From: Nereida sp024640765 | GTDB taxonomy: Bacteria > Pseudomonadota > Alphaproteobacteria > Rhodobacterales > Rhodobacteraceae | Assembly: GCA_024640765.1 (NCBI GenBank) | Contig: JAHEEK010000001.1 | Coordinates: 1-64,000 of the forward strand | Direction of reading: 5' to 3' | Length of the DNA stretch: 64,000 nt | In this document: one piece after another, positions 26,457 through 34,620 of the stretch | Layout: every line of letters begins with the position of its first letter | Position numbering within the stretch: position 1 is the stretch's first letter | The notes under the pieces: model-generated | What the model saw: the letters and a program-made list of their open reading frames with translations, nothing else | Told to the model about the DNA's origin: nothing | Database searches by the model: none | Made by a program: the position numbers and the translations under genes

Positions 26457-27395
26457 CTATCTGTTGGCATCGAAGTGATCAGCGCAGGCCGCTAGGAAAG
26501 CGGTGCGCGTTGCTTCGACTTCCATCAAAACTTCATGCTCGCCCTCTGCGTATTCAATCAGTGTTCCATTAGGCCAATTGGCCATGCGGTGATGGACGCG
26601 GGATGGGTCAACGATCTTTTCGGCGTCCCCAAGTCCGCAAATGGTTGGCACGGCGGGGCTGGGCATCCTTGATAAGGTGCGCATTTCGCGCAGTGCCTCG
26701 TTCACCCAAGCAAGTGTCGGGCCACCCAAAGCAATTTCGGGAATACCTGCGAGGTGGCTGCGCATATACGCGTACATCTCAGGGTCGCGGGTCAGCTTGT
26801 TTTCATCAAAGCTGTTGGCTGTCACGACAGGCTCAGCGCTGGTGCAGGGGGCAAGCATCGTGCGAAGGGGCGTGGGTTTCAGCAGGCTTGAGATAATCCA
26901 AGCAAAGGGACGCAAGTGCGTGGCAAGCTCAATCCCCCACATCGGCGCAGAGAACGCAGCCGCCTTTACATTGAGCCCGTTCATCAACGCGCGTAACCCG
27001 ATGCAGCCCCCCATTGAGTGTCCGATCAAATAATAAGGTTTCGGCAGGTTCAGGTCTTCTACGGCTTGAAGAAACGCGCGAACATCGCGCTGATGGTCGG
27101 AGAATTTCTCGACGTGGCCTTTTAGCGGATCATCGATAAGGCGGTCTGCAAGACCTTGGCCGCGCCAGTCAACGCTTGCTACAGCATAACCGCGCGTAGC
27201 AAATGAAACTGCGGTCAGCCCATATTTTTCGATATACTCCGTACGCCCGGGAAACAGCAAAACTGTTCCTTGGTGGGCGCTTTCCGTGCCCCAATGGCCC
27301 ACGCGAATGCGCACGCCATCATCTGTGTGGGTCCAAAACGCACCGCCGCCATATGGCCCCAGAGCCAAATCATTATGAAACGGTGCGCTTTTCAT
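26457..27395 (-). CDS. Alpha/beta hydrolase, monoacylglycerol lipase / lysophospholipase-like
   Basis: The nucleophile elbow GHSMGG and the oxyanion region VLLFPGRTEYIEKYG match the serine aminopeptidase S33 / PldB group. The lid region and the acid and base residues (GDAEKIVDP; EGEHEVLMEVEATR) complete the triad. The length is 312 residues with no signal peptide, so it is probably cytoplasmic. It precedes an SCP2 sterol-carrier-domain gene by five bases, suggesting a joint role with lipid substrates. Confidence 0.85.
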   Translation of the reverse strand: MKSAPFHNDLALGPYGGGAFWTHTDDGVRIRVGHWGTESAHQGTVLLFPGRTEYIEKYGLTAVSFATRGYAVASVDWRGQGLADRLIDDPLKGHVEKFSDHQRDVRAFLQAVEDLNLPKPYYLIGHSMGGCIGLRALMNGLNVKAAAFSAPMWGIELATHLRPFAWIISSLLKPTPLRTMLAPCTSAEPVVTANSFDENKLTRDPEMYAYMRSHLAGIPEIALGGPTLAWVNEALREMRTLSRMPSPAVPTICGLGDAEKIVDPSRVHHRMANWPNGTLIEYAEGEHEVLMEVEATRTAFLAACADHFDANR

Positions 27396-27400
27396 GTTGT

Positions 27401-27691
27401 TTAGCCCAATACGGACGACAGGGCCATTGCCTTGCCCATGTCCCCATCCACGCTTAGCTTGCCTGTCATGAAGGCAGCAGTGGGGTTTAGGGATCCGTCG
27501 AGGATGGATTTGAATGTGTCTGTATCTGCGGTCAGGGTCACATCTGCGTCGTCATCGGCGGCCCGTGCGCCATCGGCGTCGATGATGATCGCGCCTTCAC
27601 CTTCGATCACAAATTTCGCGATACCTGCAAAGCCGTCTCCCCCCATTTTTTCGTTCAGGGCTGCTACTGCGATTTCGATTACGTCACTCAT
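27401..27691 (-). CDS. SCP2 sterol-binding domain protein
   Basis: The 96-residue protein is a single SCP2 domain (DGFAGIAKFVIEGEGAIIID; ADVTLTADTDTFKSILDG; AFMTGKLSVDGDMGKAMAL). Such domains bind fatty acyl or other lipid ligands in a hydrophobic tunnel. It is the first gene of a two-gene unit with the hydrolase downstream. It is acidic and has no signal peptide. Confidence 0.9.
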   Translation of the reverse strand: MSDVIEIAVAALNEKMGGDGFAGIAKFVIEGEGAIIIDADGARAADDDADVTLTADTDTFKSILDGSLNPTAAFMTGKLSVDGDMGKAMALSSVLG

Positions 27692-27795
27692 CTTGAGGCT
27701 CCTTAAGTCAAATATTGCCCCGAAAGACCGGTGATCGCAGGCAGGTTGCCAAGTTTGATCTAGCCAACGGGGTGCTGTGCGCTAAACTCAACTTC

Positions 27796-28362
27796 ATGGG
27801 AGAGCATAGAAGACGCAACCACTTATCTGCTGTGACGTTAGGTTCATTTTTGGGCCTTCAACTCTTTGTCGCAAACATTGCAATGGCGGGGCCTGCAGCA
27901 GAAATTGTTGAGCGGCTCAAGAATGCCACACCTGACAGCTATGCCGTAATTGAACGCGAGTTGGAAAATGCGTGGTCGCGCTCAGGCTCTGCAAGCGCTG
28001 ATCTGTTATTACAGCGGGGGCGCGACGCGATGGAGGCGGACGAGTTCAAAGTGGCAATTGGGCATCTGACTGCACTTGTTGATCATGCGCCAGAATTTGC
28101 AGAAGGGTGGAACGCGCGGGCAACTGCGTATTTCAACCTTGAAATGTATGGTCCCGCTCTTGATGACATCAGACAGGCACTTGTGCTGAACCCGAACCAT
28201 TACAAAGCCATGAGCGGTTTTGGCATCATCCTTGAGCGCAGCGGCAATTTGCAGGCGGCGCTGGATGCTTTTCGCAAGGCGGCCTCTATACATCCAAACC
28301 GCGAGGACATAGCAACAGCCATAGAACGACTTGAGCGCGAAGTGGGCGGCCAGCAGGCCTGA
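27796..28362 (+). CDS. Exported tetratricopeptide-repeat protein
   Basis: A signal peptide is seen (basic MGEHRRRNH, then a hydrophobic stretch, cleavage after NIAMA). The rest of the protein is TPR helices (VAIGHLTALVDHAPEFAEGW; ALDDIRQALVLNPNHYKAMS; ALDAFRKAASIHPNREDIAT), about three repeats. It is likely a periplasmic scaffold; the partner is unknown. The start at 27796 is chosen because it begins the signal peptide. Confidence 0.82.
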   Translation: MGEHRRRNHLSAVTLGSFLGLQLFVANIAMAGPAAEIVERLKNATPDSYAVIERELENAWSRSGSASADLLLQRGRDAMEADEFKVAIGHLTALVDHAPEFAEGWNARATAYFNLEMYGPALDDIRQALVLNPNHYKAMSGFGIILERSGNLQAALDAFRKAASIHPNREDIATAIERLEREVGGQQA

Positions 28363-28400
28363 TGCGGCAGGTTCAAAGCAACATTTGAGGGGCAGGTCAC

Positions 28401-31172
28401 GTGGCAATTACCGCCGTTCTAGGGCCAACAAACACTGGTAAAACGCACTACGCGATTGAGCGCATGTTGGCGCATCGCACGGGTGTGATTGGGCTGCCCC
28501 TGCGTCTTTTAGCGCGCGAGGTGTATGACGGGCTGGTTAAGCTGCGCGGTCCCAATGTTGTTGCATTGATCACGGGCGAAGAACGTATTATCCCCGATCG
28601 GGCTGTTTTTTGGGTGTGTACGGTTGAGGCTATGCCTGTGGGCATTGGTGCAGATTTTGTTGCCGTTGATGAGATACAGCTGTGCGCAGATCTGGACCGC
28701 GGGCATGTTTTCACCGATCGGTTGCTGCGCGCGCGAGGCACCCGTGAGACGCTTTTTATGGGCGCGGAGACAATGAAGCCGGCCATTGCCGCCTTGGTGC
28801 CAAAAGTGCAATTTCTCAAGCGCGAACGGTTTTCGGCGCTGACGTACACAGGCTCCAAAAAGTTCAGCCGTATGCAAAACCGAAGTGCGATTGTCGGTTT
28901 TTCGGTCGACAATGTCTATGCAATTGCAGAGGTGCTGCGCCGGCAAAAAGGCGGCGCAGCTGTGGTCATGGGGGCGCTCAGTCCGAGGACGCGCAACGCG
29001 CAAGTTGAGCTTTATCAAAACGGCGATGTTGATTTTCTGGTGGCCACAGACGCCATCGGGATGGGGCTGAACCTTGATGTGAAACATGTCGCCTTTTCTA
29101 GCCTGACCAAATTTGACGGCCGTCGCATGCGCCAACTTCAACCCAATGAGCTGGCACAAATTGCGGGACGGGCAGGGCGTTACCTTGATAATGGTACTTT
29201 TGGCGTGACTGGTGAGGCACCCGCCCTTCACGACGAGGTGGTCGAGATGATTACCGAGTCGCGTTTTCCGCCGGTGACCAAATTGCAGTGGCGTAATTCT
29301 GCGTTGCGATACGGCTCGATCAAATCGCTACTGGCGTCACTGCAGGACAAAACCAACAATGACTGGCTGACGCGTGTGCGTGACGCGGATGATCTGGTGG
29401 CGCTGAAGGCGCTGTCTGGTGAGGCGGAAGTGGTTGCGCGTGCAAGCGACGGCCCTTCGGTCAAGCTCTTGTGGGACGTTTGCTGCATTCCTGACTTTCG
29501 CGGCATAAGTAACGCCGAACACGCCCATATGTTGTTGCAGATTTACACCTTTTTGCATCAATCGGGCAAAATACCCGCAGATTGGATGACTAGACAGGTT
29601 AATCGCCTCGACCGAGTGGAAGGTGACATTGACACCGTGTCGAAACGTCTGGCTTACATTCGCACGTGGACGTATGTGGCCCAACGTAAAGGTTGGCTTG
29701 ATGATAACGACCATTGGCGCGGGGAAACCCGTGTTGTAGAAGACCGCCTGTCAGATGCTCTGCACGAGCGTTTGACCCAAAGATTTGTGGATCGCCGCAC
29801 CAGTGTTTTGTTGCGGCGGCTCAAGCAGAAGGAGGCCCTTGTGGCTGATATTAACGACACCGGTGAAGTCACCGTAGAGGGCCAGTTCGTGGGCCGTATT
29901 GAAGCATTCCGTTTCCAGCAGGACACAAGTGCTACCCCCGACGAGGCAAAGACCCTTCGCCAAGCAGCGCTCGCTGTTTTGGCCCCTGAATTCTATCTGC
30001 GCGCAGATCGTTTTTATAATGCCCCTGACACCGAGATTGATTTTACCGAACAAGGTGGATTGATGTGGGGCAGCAGTGCCGTTGGCAAGTTGGTCGCAGG
30101 AAGCGATCCGCTGAAGCCCGTTGTGAAGGCATTCGTTGATGAAGAGGCCGGTCCAGATGTGGCCGCCAAAGTTCAGCGCCGCTTGCAACACTTTATCGAT
30201 CGCAAGATCGCGACGCTTTTTGAACCGCTGACTAACTTGCAGGGCGATGACGCGCTGAACGGTTTGGCGAAAGGCTTTGCGTTCCGCATGGTCGAGGCCT
30301 TGGGTGTAGTGCCCCGTGGTGAGGTCGCTGATGATGTAAAAGCGCTTGATCAAGAAGCACGTGGCGCGCTGCGCAAACACGGCATTCGCTTTGGCCAGTT
30401 CACCATCTTCATGCCACTTTTGTTGAAGCCTGCACCTACGCGTTTACGCTTGGTTCTTTGGTCTTTGGCCCAATCGCTCGATGATTTCCCTGAAGCCCCC
30501 CCCGCCGGTTTGGTGACTGTTCCAGCAGTACGCGGCCGTCCACGTGGGTATCACTCAATGGCGGGTTACCGCGCAGCGGGTGAGCGCGCGATCCGCATCG
30601 ATATGCTTGAGCGTTTGGCCGATATGTTGCGCGATCAAGACACTCGCGGTGGCTTTGAGGCGACGCCGGATATGCTTTCCATAACAGGCATGACCCTTGA
30701 GCAATTCGCTGATCTGATGGCCGGTCTTGGATATAAAGTCGACAAAGGTGAGCGTGTTAAGGTCAAGCAAGTTGTACCGACAGAGGCAAAGCCGAGTGAG
30801 GCTGCTGAAACTGCGGACGTGCCGTCTGAAGTTACGACTGATGCTGATCCGGCAGCTGAGCAGAACGATGCGCCCGTTGATGCAGTTCAGGCGACTGATG
30901 CGCCAGCTGAGGAAACTGCCCCAGAAATGGAGGTGTTTTATACTTTTGCTTGGGGTGGCCGTGCCGCTGCCAAACAAGGTGGTCGGGGCGGGGATCGCAA
31001 TGGCGGTCAAAACCGTAACGCCAACAAAGCGCGCAAAGGCGGCAAGCCGAACGCGGGCAAAGGTGGCGATAAGCAACGCGCTCAAAAGTTCAGCGCAAAG
31101 CCCGAGAAAAAAGACAAGATCGATCCTGATAACCCCTTTGCCGCTGCGCTGATGGGGCTCAATAAAGGGTGA
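28401..31172 (+). CDS. SUV3-type superfamily 2 RNA helicase
   Basis: The protein has 923 residues and starts with GTG. The Walker A motif GPTNTGKTH is at residues 8-16, motif II is AVDEIQLCADLDRG, and the second RecA domain has LVATDAIGMGLNLDVKHVAF and the Q-x-x-G-R-A-G-R motif. This matches the alphaproteobacterial relatives of mitochondrial SUV3, which unwinds RNA for degradation. After the helicase core come an all-helical region, an acidic alanine-rich linker (about 800-855) and a basic Gly/Lys/Asn tail (GGRGGDRNGGQNRNANKARK), which probably binds RNA. The S4 gene follows after seven bases. Confidence 0.9.
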   Translation: MAITAVLGPTNTGKTHYAIERMLAHRTGVIGLPLRLLAREVYDGLVKLRGPNVVALITGEERIIPDRAVFWVCTVEAMPVGIGADFVAVDEIQLCADLDRGHVFTDRLLRARGTRETLFMGAETMKPAIAALVPKVQFLKRERFSALTYTGSKKFSRMQNRSAIVGFSVDNVYAIAEVLRRQKGGAAVVMGALSPRTRNAQVELYQNGDVDFLVATDAIGMGLNLDVKHVAFSSLTKFDGRRMRQLQPNELAQIAGRAGRYLDNGTFGVTGEAPALHDEVVEMITESRFPPVTKLQWRNSALRYGSIKSLLASLQDKTNNDWLTRVRDADDLVALKALSGEAEVVARASDGPSVKLLWDVCCIPDFRGISNAEHAHMLLQIYTFLHQSGKIPADWMTRQVNRLDRVEGDIDTVSKRLAYIRTWTYVAQRKGWLDDNDHWRGETRVVEDRLSDALHERLTQRFVDRRTSVLLRRLKQKEALVADINDTGEVTVEGQFVGRIEAFRFQQDTSATPDEAKTLRQAALAVLAPEFYLRADRFYNAPDTEIDFTEQGGLMWGSSAVGKLVAGSDPLKPVVKAFVDEEAGPDVAAKVQRRLQHFIDRKIATLFEPLTNLQGDDALNGLAKGFAFRMVEALGVVPRGEVADDVKALDQEARGALRKHGIRFGQFTIFMPLLLKPAPTRLRLVLWSLAQSLDDFPEAPPAGLVTVPAVRGRPRGYHSMAGYRAAGERAIRIDMLERLADMLRDQDTRGGFEATPDMLSITGMTLEQFADLMAGLGYKVDKGERVKVKQVVPTEAKPSEAAETADVPSEVTTDADPAAEQNDAPVDAVQATDAPAEETAPEMEVFYTFAWGGRAAAKQGGRGGDRNGGQNRNANKARKGGKPNAGKGGDKQRAQKFSAKPEKKDKIDPDNPFAAALMGLNKG

Positions 31173-31179
31173 ATAGTCG

Positions 31180-31581
31180 GTGACCACTGAGGGACCAGCT
31201 CCAAGCCAGCGCCTTGATAAATGGCTTTGGCACGCGCGTTTTTTCAAGACGCGTACATTGGCCGCTCGGGTTGTGTCGGAAGGTAAAGTACGCGTTGATG
31301 GTGCGCCTGCGTCAAAGCCGGCGCGCCAGATCAGCCCAGGCGTTAAACTGACGTTTAGCAAGGACGATCGCGTGCGTGTTATTCACGTTCTAGGTATTGG
31401 TGACAGGCGCGGCCCTGCGCCCGAGGCTCAAGCGCTTTACGATGATCAAAGTCCCGCGCCAGCGTCAGTTGACCCTGCCGCACGTGGGGCAAATCCGCGC
31501 TTTGAGGGTGGCAAACATGGAACCGGTCGCCCGACAAAACGGGACCGGCGGCAAATGGACCGCTTCGATGGTCTTGAATGA
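31180..31581 (+). CDS. S4-domain RNA-binding protein, Hsp15/HslR-like
   Basis: The protein starts with GTG at 31180. The S4 domain is clear: QRLDKWLWHARFFKTRTLAA followed by VVSEGKVRVDGAPASKPA. The C-terminus is basic and low-complexity (GGKHGTGRPTKRDRRQMDRF). The Hsp15 family binds free 50S subunits carrying nascent chains and aids recycling. It lies directly behind the helicase gene and in front of fdxA. Confidence 0.87.
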   Translation: MTTEGPAPSQRLDKWLWHARFFKTRTLAARVVSEGKVRVDGAPASKPARQISPGVKLTFSKDDRVRVIHVLGIGDRRGPAPEAQALYDDQSPAPASVDPAARGANPRFEGGKHGTGRPTKRDRRQMDRFDGLE

Positions 31582-31632
31582 TAGTGAGTGCTGGATTAGT
31601 GAATGTGCACGCTCAGAAAACGGATTACGAAT

Positions 31633-31971
31633 ATGACTTATATCGTCACTGATAACTGTATCGCTTGCAAATACACCGACTGCGTGGAAGTCTGCCCCGT
31701 CGATTGTTTTTACGAAGGTGAGAACATGCTGGTCATTCATCCTGACGAGTGCATTGATTGCGGTGTTTGCGAGCCTGAGTGCCCCGCTGATGCGATCCGC
31801 CCTGACACGGAGCCGGATATGGAGAAATGGGTTGAGTTTAACCGCAAGTATTCCGAAAGCTGGCCTGTGATCATCACCAAGAAAGATCAGCTTCCAGACG
31901 CAGAGGCGCTGGACGGTGTGGCCAACAAGCTTGAGACGCATTTCAGTGAGCAACCGGGCGAGGATGGTTGA
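31633..31971 (+). CDS. fdxA: Ferredoxin FdxA (7Fe type)
   Basis: Two cluster-binding segments are intact: CIACKYTDCVEVCPVDCFYE for the 3Fe-4S cluster and part of the second, and CIDCGVCEPECPADAI. The C-terminal extension (PDMEKWVEFNRKYSESWPVI) is typical of the 112-residue FdxA group. ATG 31633 gives MTYIVTDNC, the family start. It is a soluble electron carrier whose partner is not known here. Confidence 0.96.
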   Translation: MTYIVTDNCIACKYTDCVEVCPVDCFYEGENMLVIHPDECIDCGVCEPECPADAIRPDTEPDMEKWVEFNRKYSESWPVIITKKDQLPDAEALDGVANKLETHFSEQPGEDG

Positions 31972-32008
31972 TTCGCCGCGCTGTTAAGTATTTATGAAGA
32001 ACACACGA

Positions 32009-32045
32009 TAGCCTCATGTTTTCATGGGGCTTTTGTGTTTTTAGC
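32009..32045 (+). terminator. Terminator after fdxA
   Basis: GCCTCATG, TTTT and CATGGGGC form an 8-bp stem with one G-U pair, followed by TTTTGTGTTTTT. Confidence 0.8.
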
Positions 32046-32255
32046 GGGTCTTTCGATAGACTCGATTTTATGATATGCCTTCATTGTGTTTATGCTCGTT
32101 TCCACTACCTATCTTATCGCTTGGACCGGAATAGCGGATCGCCATAAGGCGCTTTAACGCACATATTTAGCACCCTGTCACGTCGTTGCGTTGCACCGGC
32201 ATGTGCAGTGGTTTTGTCGCCTTGCTAGGCGGCTTGGAACAAAGGAACAATAAGA

Positions 32256-32774
32256 ATGAGTAAGTCCAAAAAGCTCGACTTCAGCCCCAATCAATACGTG
32301 GTGTATCCTGCACATGGCGTTGGCAAGATCGTCAACGTGGAAGAGCAAGAAGTGGCAGGCCTGACGCTCGAGCTGTTTGTTGTTGCGTTTGAGAAAGACA
32401 AAATGACCCTGCGTGTACCGACACACAAAGCAGTTGATGTGGGCATGCGTAGCTTGTCCACGGGTGATGAGATTGCCCACGCGATGAAGATTTTGAAGGG
32501 TAAAGCAAAAGTGAAGCGTGCAATGTGGTCACGCCGTGCGCAGGAATATGAGCAAAAGATCAACTCAGGTGATCTGATTGCGATCGCCGAAGTTGTGCGC
32601 GACTTGCACCGCAACGATGACCAGCGTGAGCAAAGCTATTCAGAGCGTCAACTTTATGAGGCAGCTCTTGAACGCCTGACCCGCGAAGTGGCAGTTGTTA
32701 GCAGCGAAGATGAGGGGCAAGCGGGCTCAAAAATTGAAGACGTGTTGAACAGCCGCGCACCGGCTGCTGCATAA
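32256..32774 (+). CDS. carD: CarD family transcription regulator
   Basis: CarD-type proteins bind the RNA polymerase beta subunit and stabilise open complexes, notably at rRNA promoters. The N-terminal RNAP-interaction Tudor-like domain is FSPNQYVVYPAHGVGKIVNV followed by EEQEVAGLTLELFVVAFE. The helical DNA-binding part includes KRAMWSRRAQEYEQKINSGD and the tail ERQLYEAALERLTREVAV. The length of 172 residues is typical for Rhodobacterales. It has its own promoter region of about 280 bases after the fdxA terminator. Confidence 0.94.
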   Translation: MSKSKKLDFSPNQYVVYPAHGVGKIVNVEEQEVAGLTLELFVVAFEKDKMTLRVPTHKAVDVGMRSLSTGDEIAHAMKILKGKAKVKRAMWSRRAQEYEQKINSGDLIAIAEVVRDLHRNDDQREQSYSERQLYEAALERLTREVAVVSSEDEGQAGSKIEDVLNSRAPAAA

Positions 32775-32794
32775 ATGTGACCTGCTAAATGGCG

Positions 32795-33559
32795 TTAGCT
32801 TGCGAGTATGATCAGCAGGCTAATTTCTGTAAGTTGTTGAGTGGCACCCAGGACATCTCCTGTGGTACCATTTATTTTGCGCATGGCAATCAAGGCCACA
32901 GCGCAGGTCACCAGACCAGCAGCGATCATCATCATGATTGGGCTTGGCGCAAAAACTACGGTCACGACTATTCCGATCAGGGCGGCGGCCCCCACATGGA
33001 TGGGCTCAGGTTTTCCAACGGACGCGGCCAGCCCACTGGCGCGTGCGTTTGGCAGCGCATACATCAATGCAACCATGCCAACGCGGGACAAAGCCGCAGT
33101 CGCTACCAAGAAAAGTGGGCCCAAGGCGGCAAGCGCAAGCCAAAGTGCCCCCCACCGCAACCCTGTGTTCATGATCAACGCGAGGGTACCGTAGCTGCCG
33201 ATCTGGCTATCTTTCATGATCTTAAGGCGTCGCTCAATGGTGTATCCGCCCCAAAACCCGTCTGTACAATCAGCCAGCCCATCTTCGTGAAGCGCGCCGG
33301 TCAAGATCATGCCGGCGGCAAGAATAAGCCCCGCGACCAACGGCACAGGCACGCCAAGCCATATCAGGATGGCCGCCAGAGTTGCTTGCAGACCACCGAT
33401 GACCAGCCCCACAATGGGATATGACCATGTTGCAAAAGCCGCGCGGGCCATAGCGTGATCCGCATCAACGCGCACCGGCAGGCGCGACAGCAATCCTATC
33501 GCTGCGAGGATATCGCGCAAATCAAACAGATCAGGTCGGTTTCGTTCGTTGCCATTCAT
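32795..33559 (-). CDS. cobS: Adenosylcobinamide-GDP ribazoletransferase
   Basis: CobS joins adenosylcobinamide-GDP to alpha-ribazole at the inner membrane in the last steps of vitamin B12 assembly. The conserved motif HEDGLADCTDGFWGG is present, with several hydrophobic helices (SYPIVGLVIGGLQATLAAIL; LVAGLILAAGMILTGAL; VVTVVFAPSPIMMMIAAGLV). The start at 33559 (MNGNERNRPDLFDLRDILAA) is where family similarity begins; the frame extends far upstream as antisense of cobT. It is divergent from cobT with 45 bases between. Confidence 0.94.
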   Translation of the reverse strand: MNGNERNRPDLFDLRDILAAIGLLSRLPVRVDADHAMARAAFATWSYPIVGLVIGGLQATLAAILIWLGVPVPLVAGLILAAGMILTGALHEDGLADCTDGFWGGYTIERRLKIMKDSQIGSYGTLALIMNTGLRWGALWLALAALGPLFLVATAALSRVGMVALMYALPNARASGLAASVGKPEPIHVGAAALIGIVVTVVFAPSPIMMMIAAGLVTCAVALIAMRKINGTTGDVLGATQQLTEISLLIILAS

Positions 33560-33604
33560 GCTGGGATGGGTAAACAAGGGCACAACAAACTGCAATGAGG
33601 CCTG

Positions 33605-34618
33605 ATGATGACTGTAACTTTTAAGACCCTTGATGAGTTCCGTGCCCTTTTGAAAACGGCGCCCCATGCAGATCAACAAGCCCTGTCGGAAGCTGCTGAT
33701 CGTAATGGTCAGTTGACCAAACCCCCGGGAGCGCTTGGCCGACTTGAGGATGTAGCGCTTTGGTATGCCAGCTGGCGCGGTGAGGCAGTCCCGCAAATCA
33801 GTGCCCCGCAGGTTATTATTTTTGCAGGTAACCACGGCGTAACAGCACAAGGCGTATCCGCGTTTCCGGCTGAAGTAACCGCGCAGATGGTTATGAATTT
33901 TGAGCACGGCGGTGCTGCCATCAATCAGCTGGCCAAAACTTTTGGCGCTGCGTTGAATGTACACGCGCTTGACCTTGATCGCCCCACGGCTGATTTCACC
34001 GAAGGCCCAGCTATGACTGAGGCCGAGGTCGTGACAGCGCTACAAACAGGTTGGAACGCCGTCGACGCAAACGCGGATGTGTTGGTGACCGGCGAAATGG
34101 GTATCGGCAACACCACGTCGGCTGCGGCCATTGGCGCGGCTCTTTTGGGCGGTGCTGCCGCTGATTGGACAGGGCGCGGCACCGGTGTTGACGATGCAGG
34201 CCTTGCGAATAAGACGCGTGTCTTGGAGCAGGGGCTTGCGGCAAACGTGGGACGTGACGGGCTTGAGGTTCTGCGCACATTGGGTGGGCGTGAATTGGCA
34301 GCGATGGTCGGTGCAATTGTGCGGGCGCGGTTTGAGCAGATACCGGTCATCTTGGACGGCTTTATCTGCAGTGCTGCTGCGGCGTGTTTGGAAAAGGAAG
34401 AGGCAGGCGCACTTGACCACTGCTTAGCTGGCCACCTGAGTGCCGAAGGTGCCCATGAAAAACTGTTGGCAGGCATTGGCAAAGAACCACTTTTGTCCCT
34501 TGGTCTTCGGCTTGGCGAAGGCTCTGGTGCAGCTTTGGCCTTGGGCGTTCTTAAGGCCGCTTTGGCGTGCCACTCTGGCATGGCGACTTTTGCCGAAGCG
34601 GGTGTCTCAGACGCGTAA
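33605..34618 (+). CDS. cobT: Nicotinate-nucleotide--dimethylbenzimidazole phosphoribosyltransferase
   Basis: CobT activates the lower ligand base by making alpha-ribazole phosphate. The motifs KPPGALGRLEDVALWYASW, IIFAGNHGVTAQGVSAFPAE, TGEMGIGNTTSAAAI and the catalytic glutamate segment LGLRLGEGSGAALAL are all present. The length is 337 residues. Start ATG 33605 or the adjacent ATG 33608. It shares a short divergent promoter region with cobS; no cobalamin riboswitch fits there. Confidence 0.96.
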   Translation: MMTVTFKTLDEFRALLKTAPHADQQALSEAADRNGQLTKPPGALGRLEDVALWYASWRGEAVPQISAPQVIIFAGNHGVTAQGVSAFPAEVTAQMVMNFEHGGAAINQLAKTFGAALNVHALDLDRPTADFTEGPAMTEAEVVTALQTGWNAVDANADVLVTGEMGIGNTTSAAAIGAALLGGAAADWTGRGTGVDDAGLANKTRVLEQGLAANVGRDGLEVLRTLGGRELAAMVGAIVRARFEQIPVILDGFICSAAAACLEKEEAGALDHCLAGHLSAEGAHEKLLAGIGKEPLLSLGLRLGEGSGAALALGVLKAALACHSGMATFAEAGVSDA

Positions 34619-34620
34619 AG

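Noticed and set aside
33560..33604. Cobalamin riboswitch between cobS and cobT
   Set aside because: Only 45 bases lie between the genes, far too short for the B12 aptamer.
33560..33964. Long N-terminal extension of CobS
   Set aside because: The open frame is the antisense of cobT; family similarity begins at 33559.
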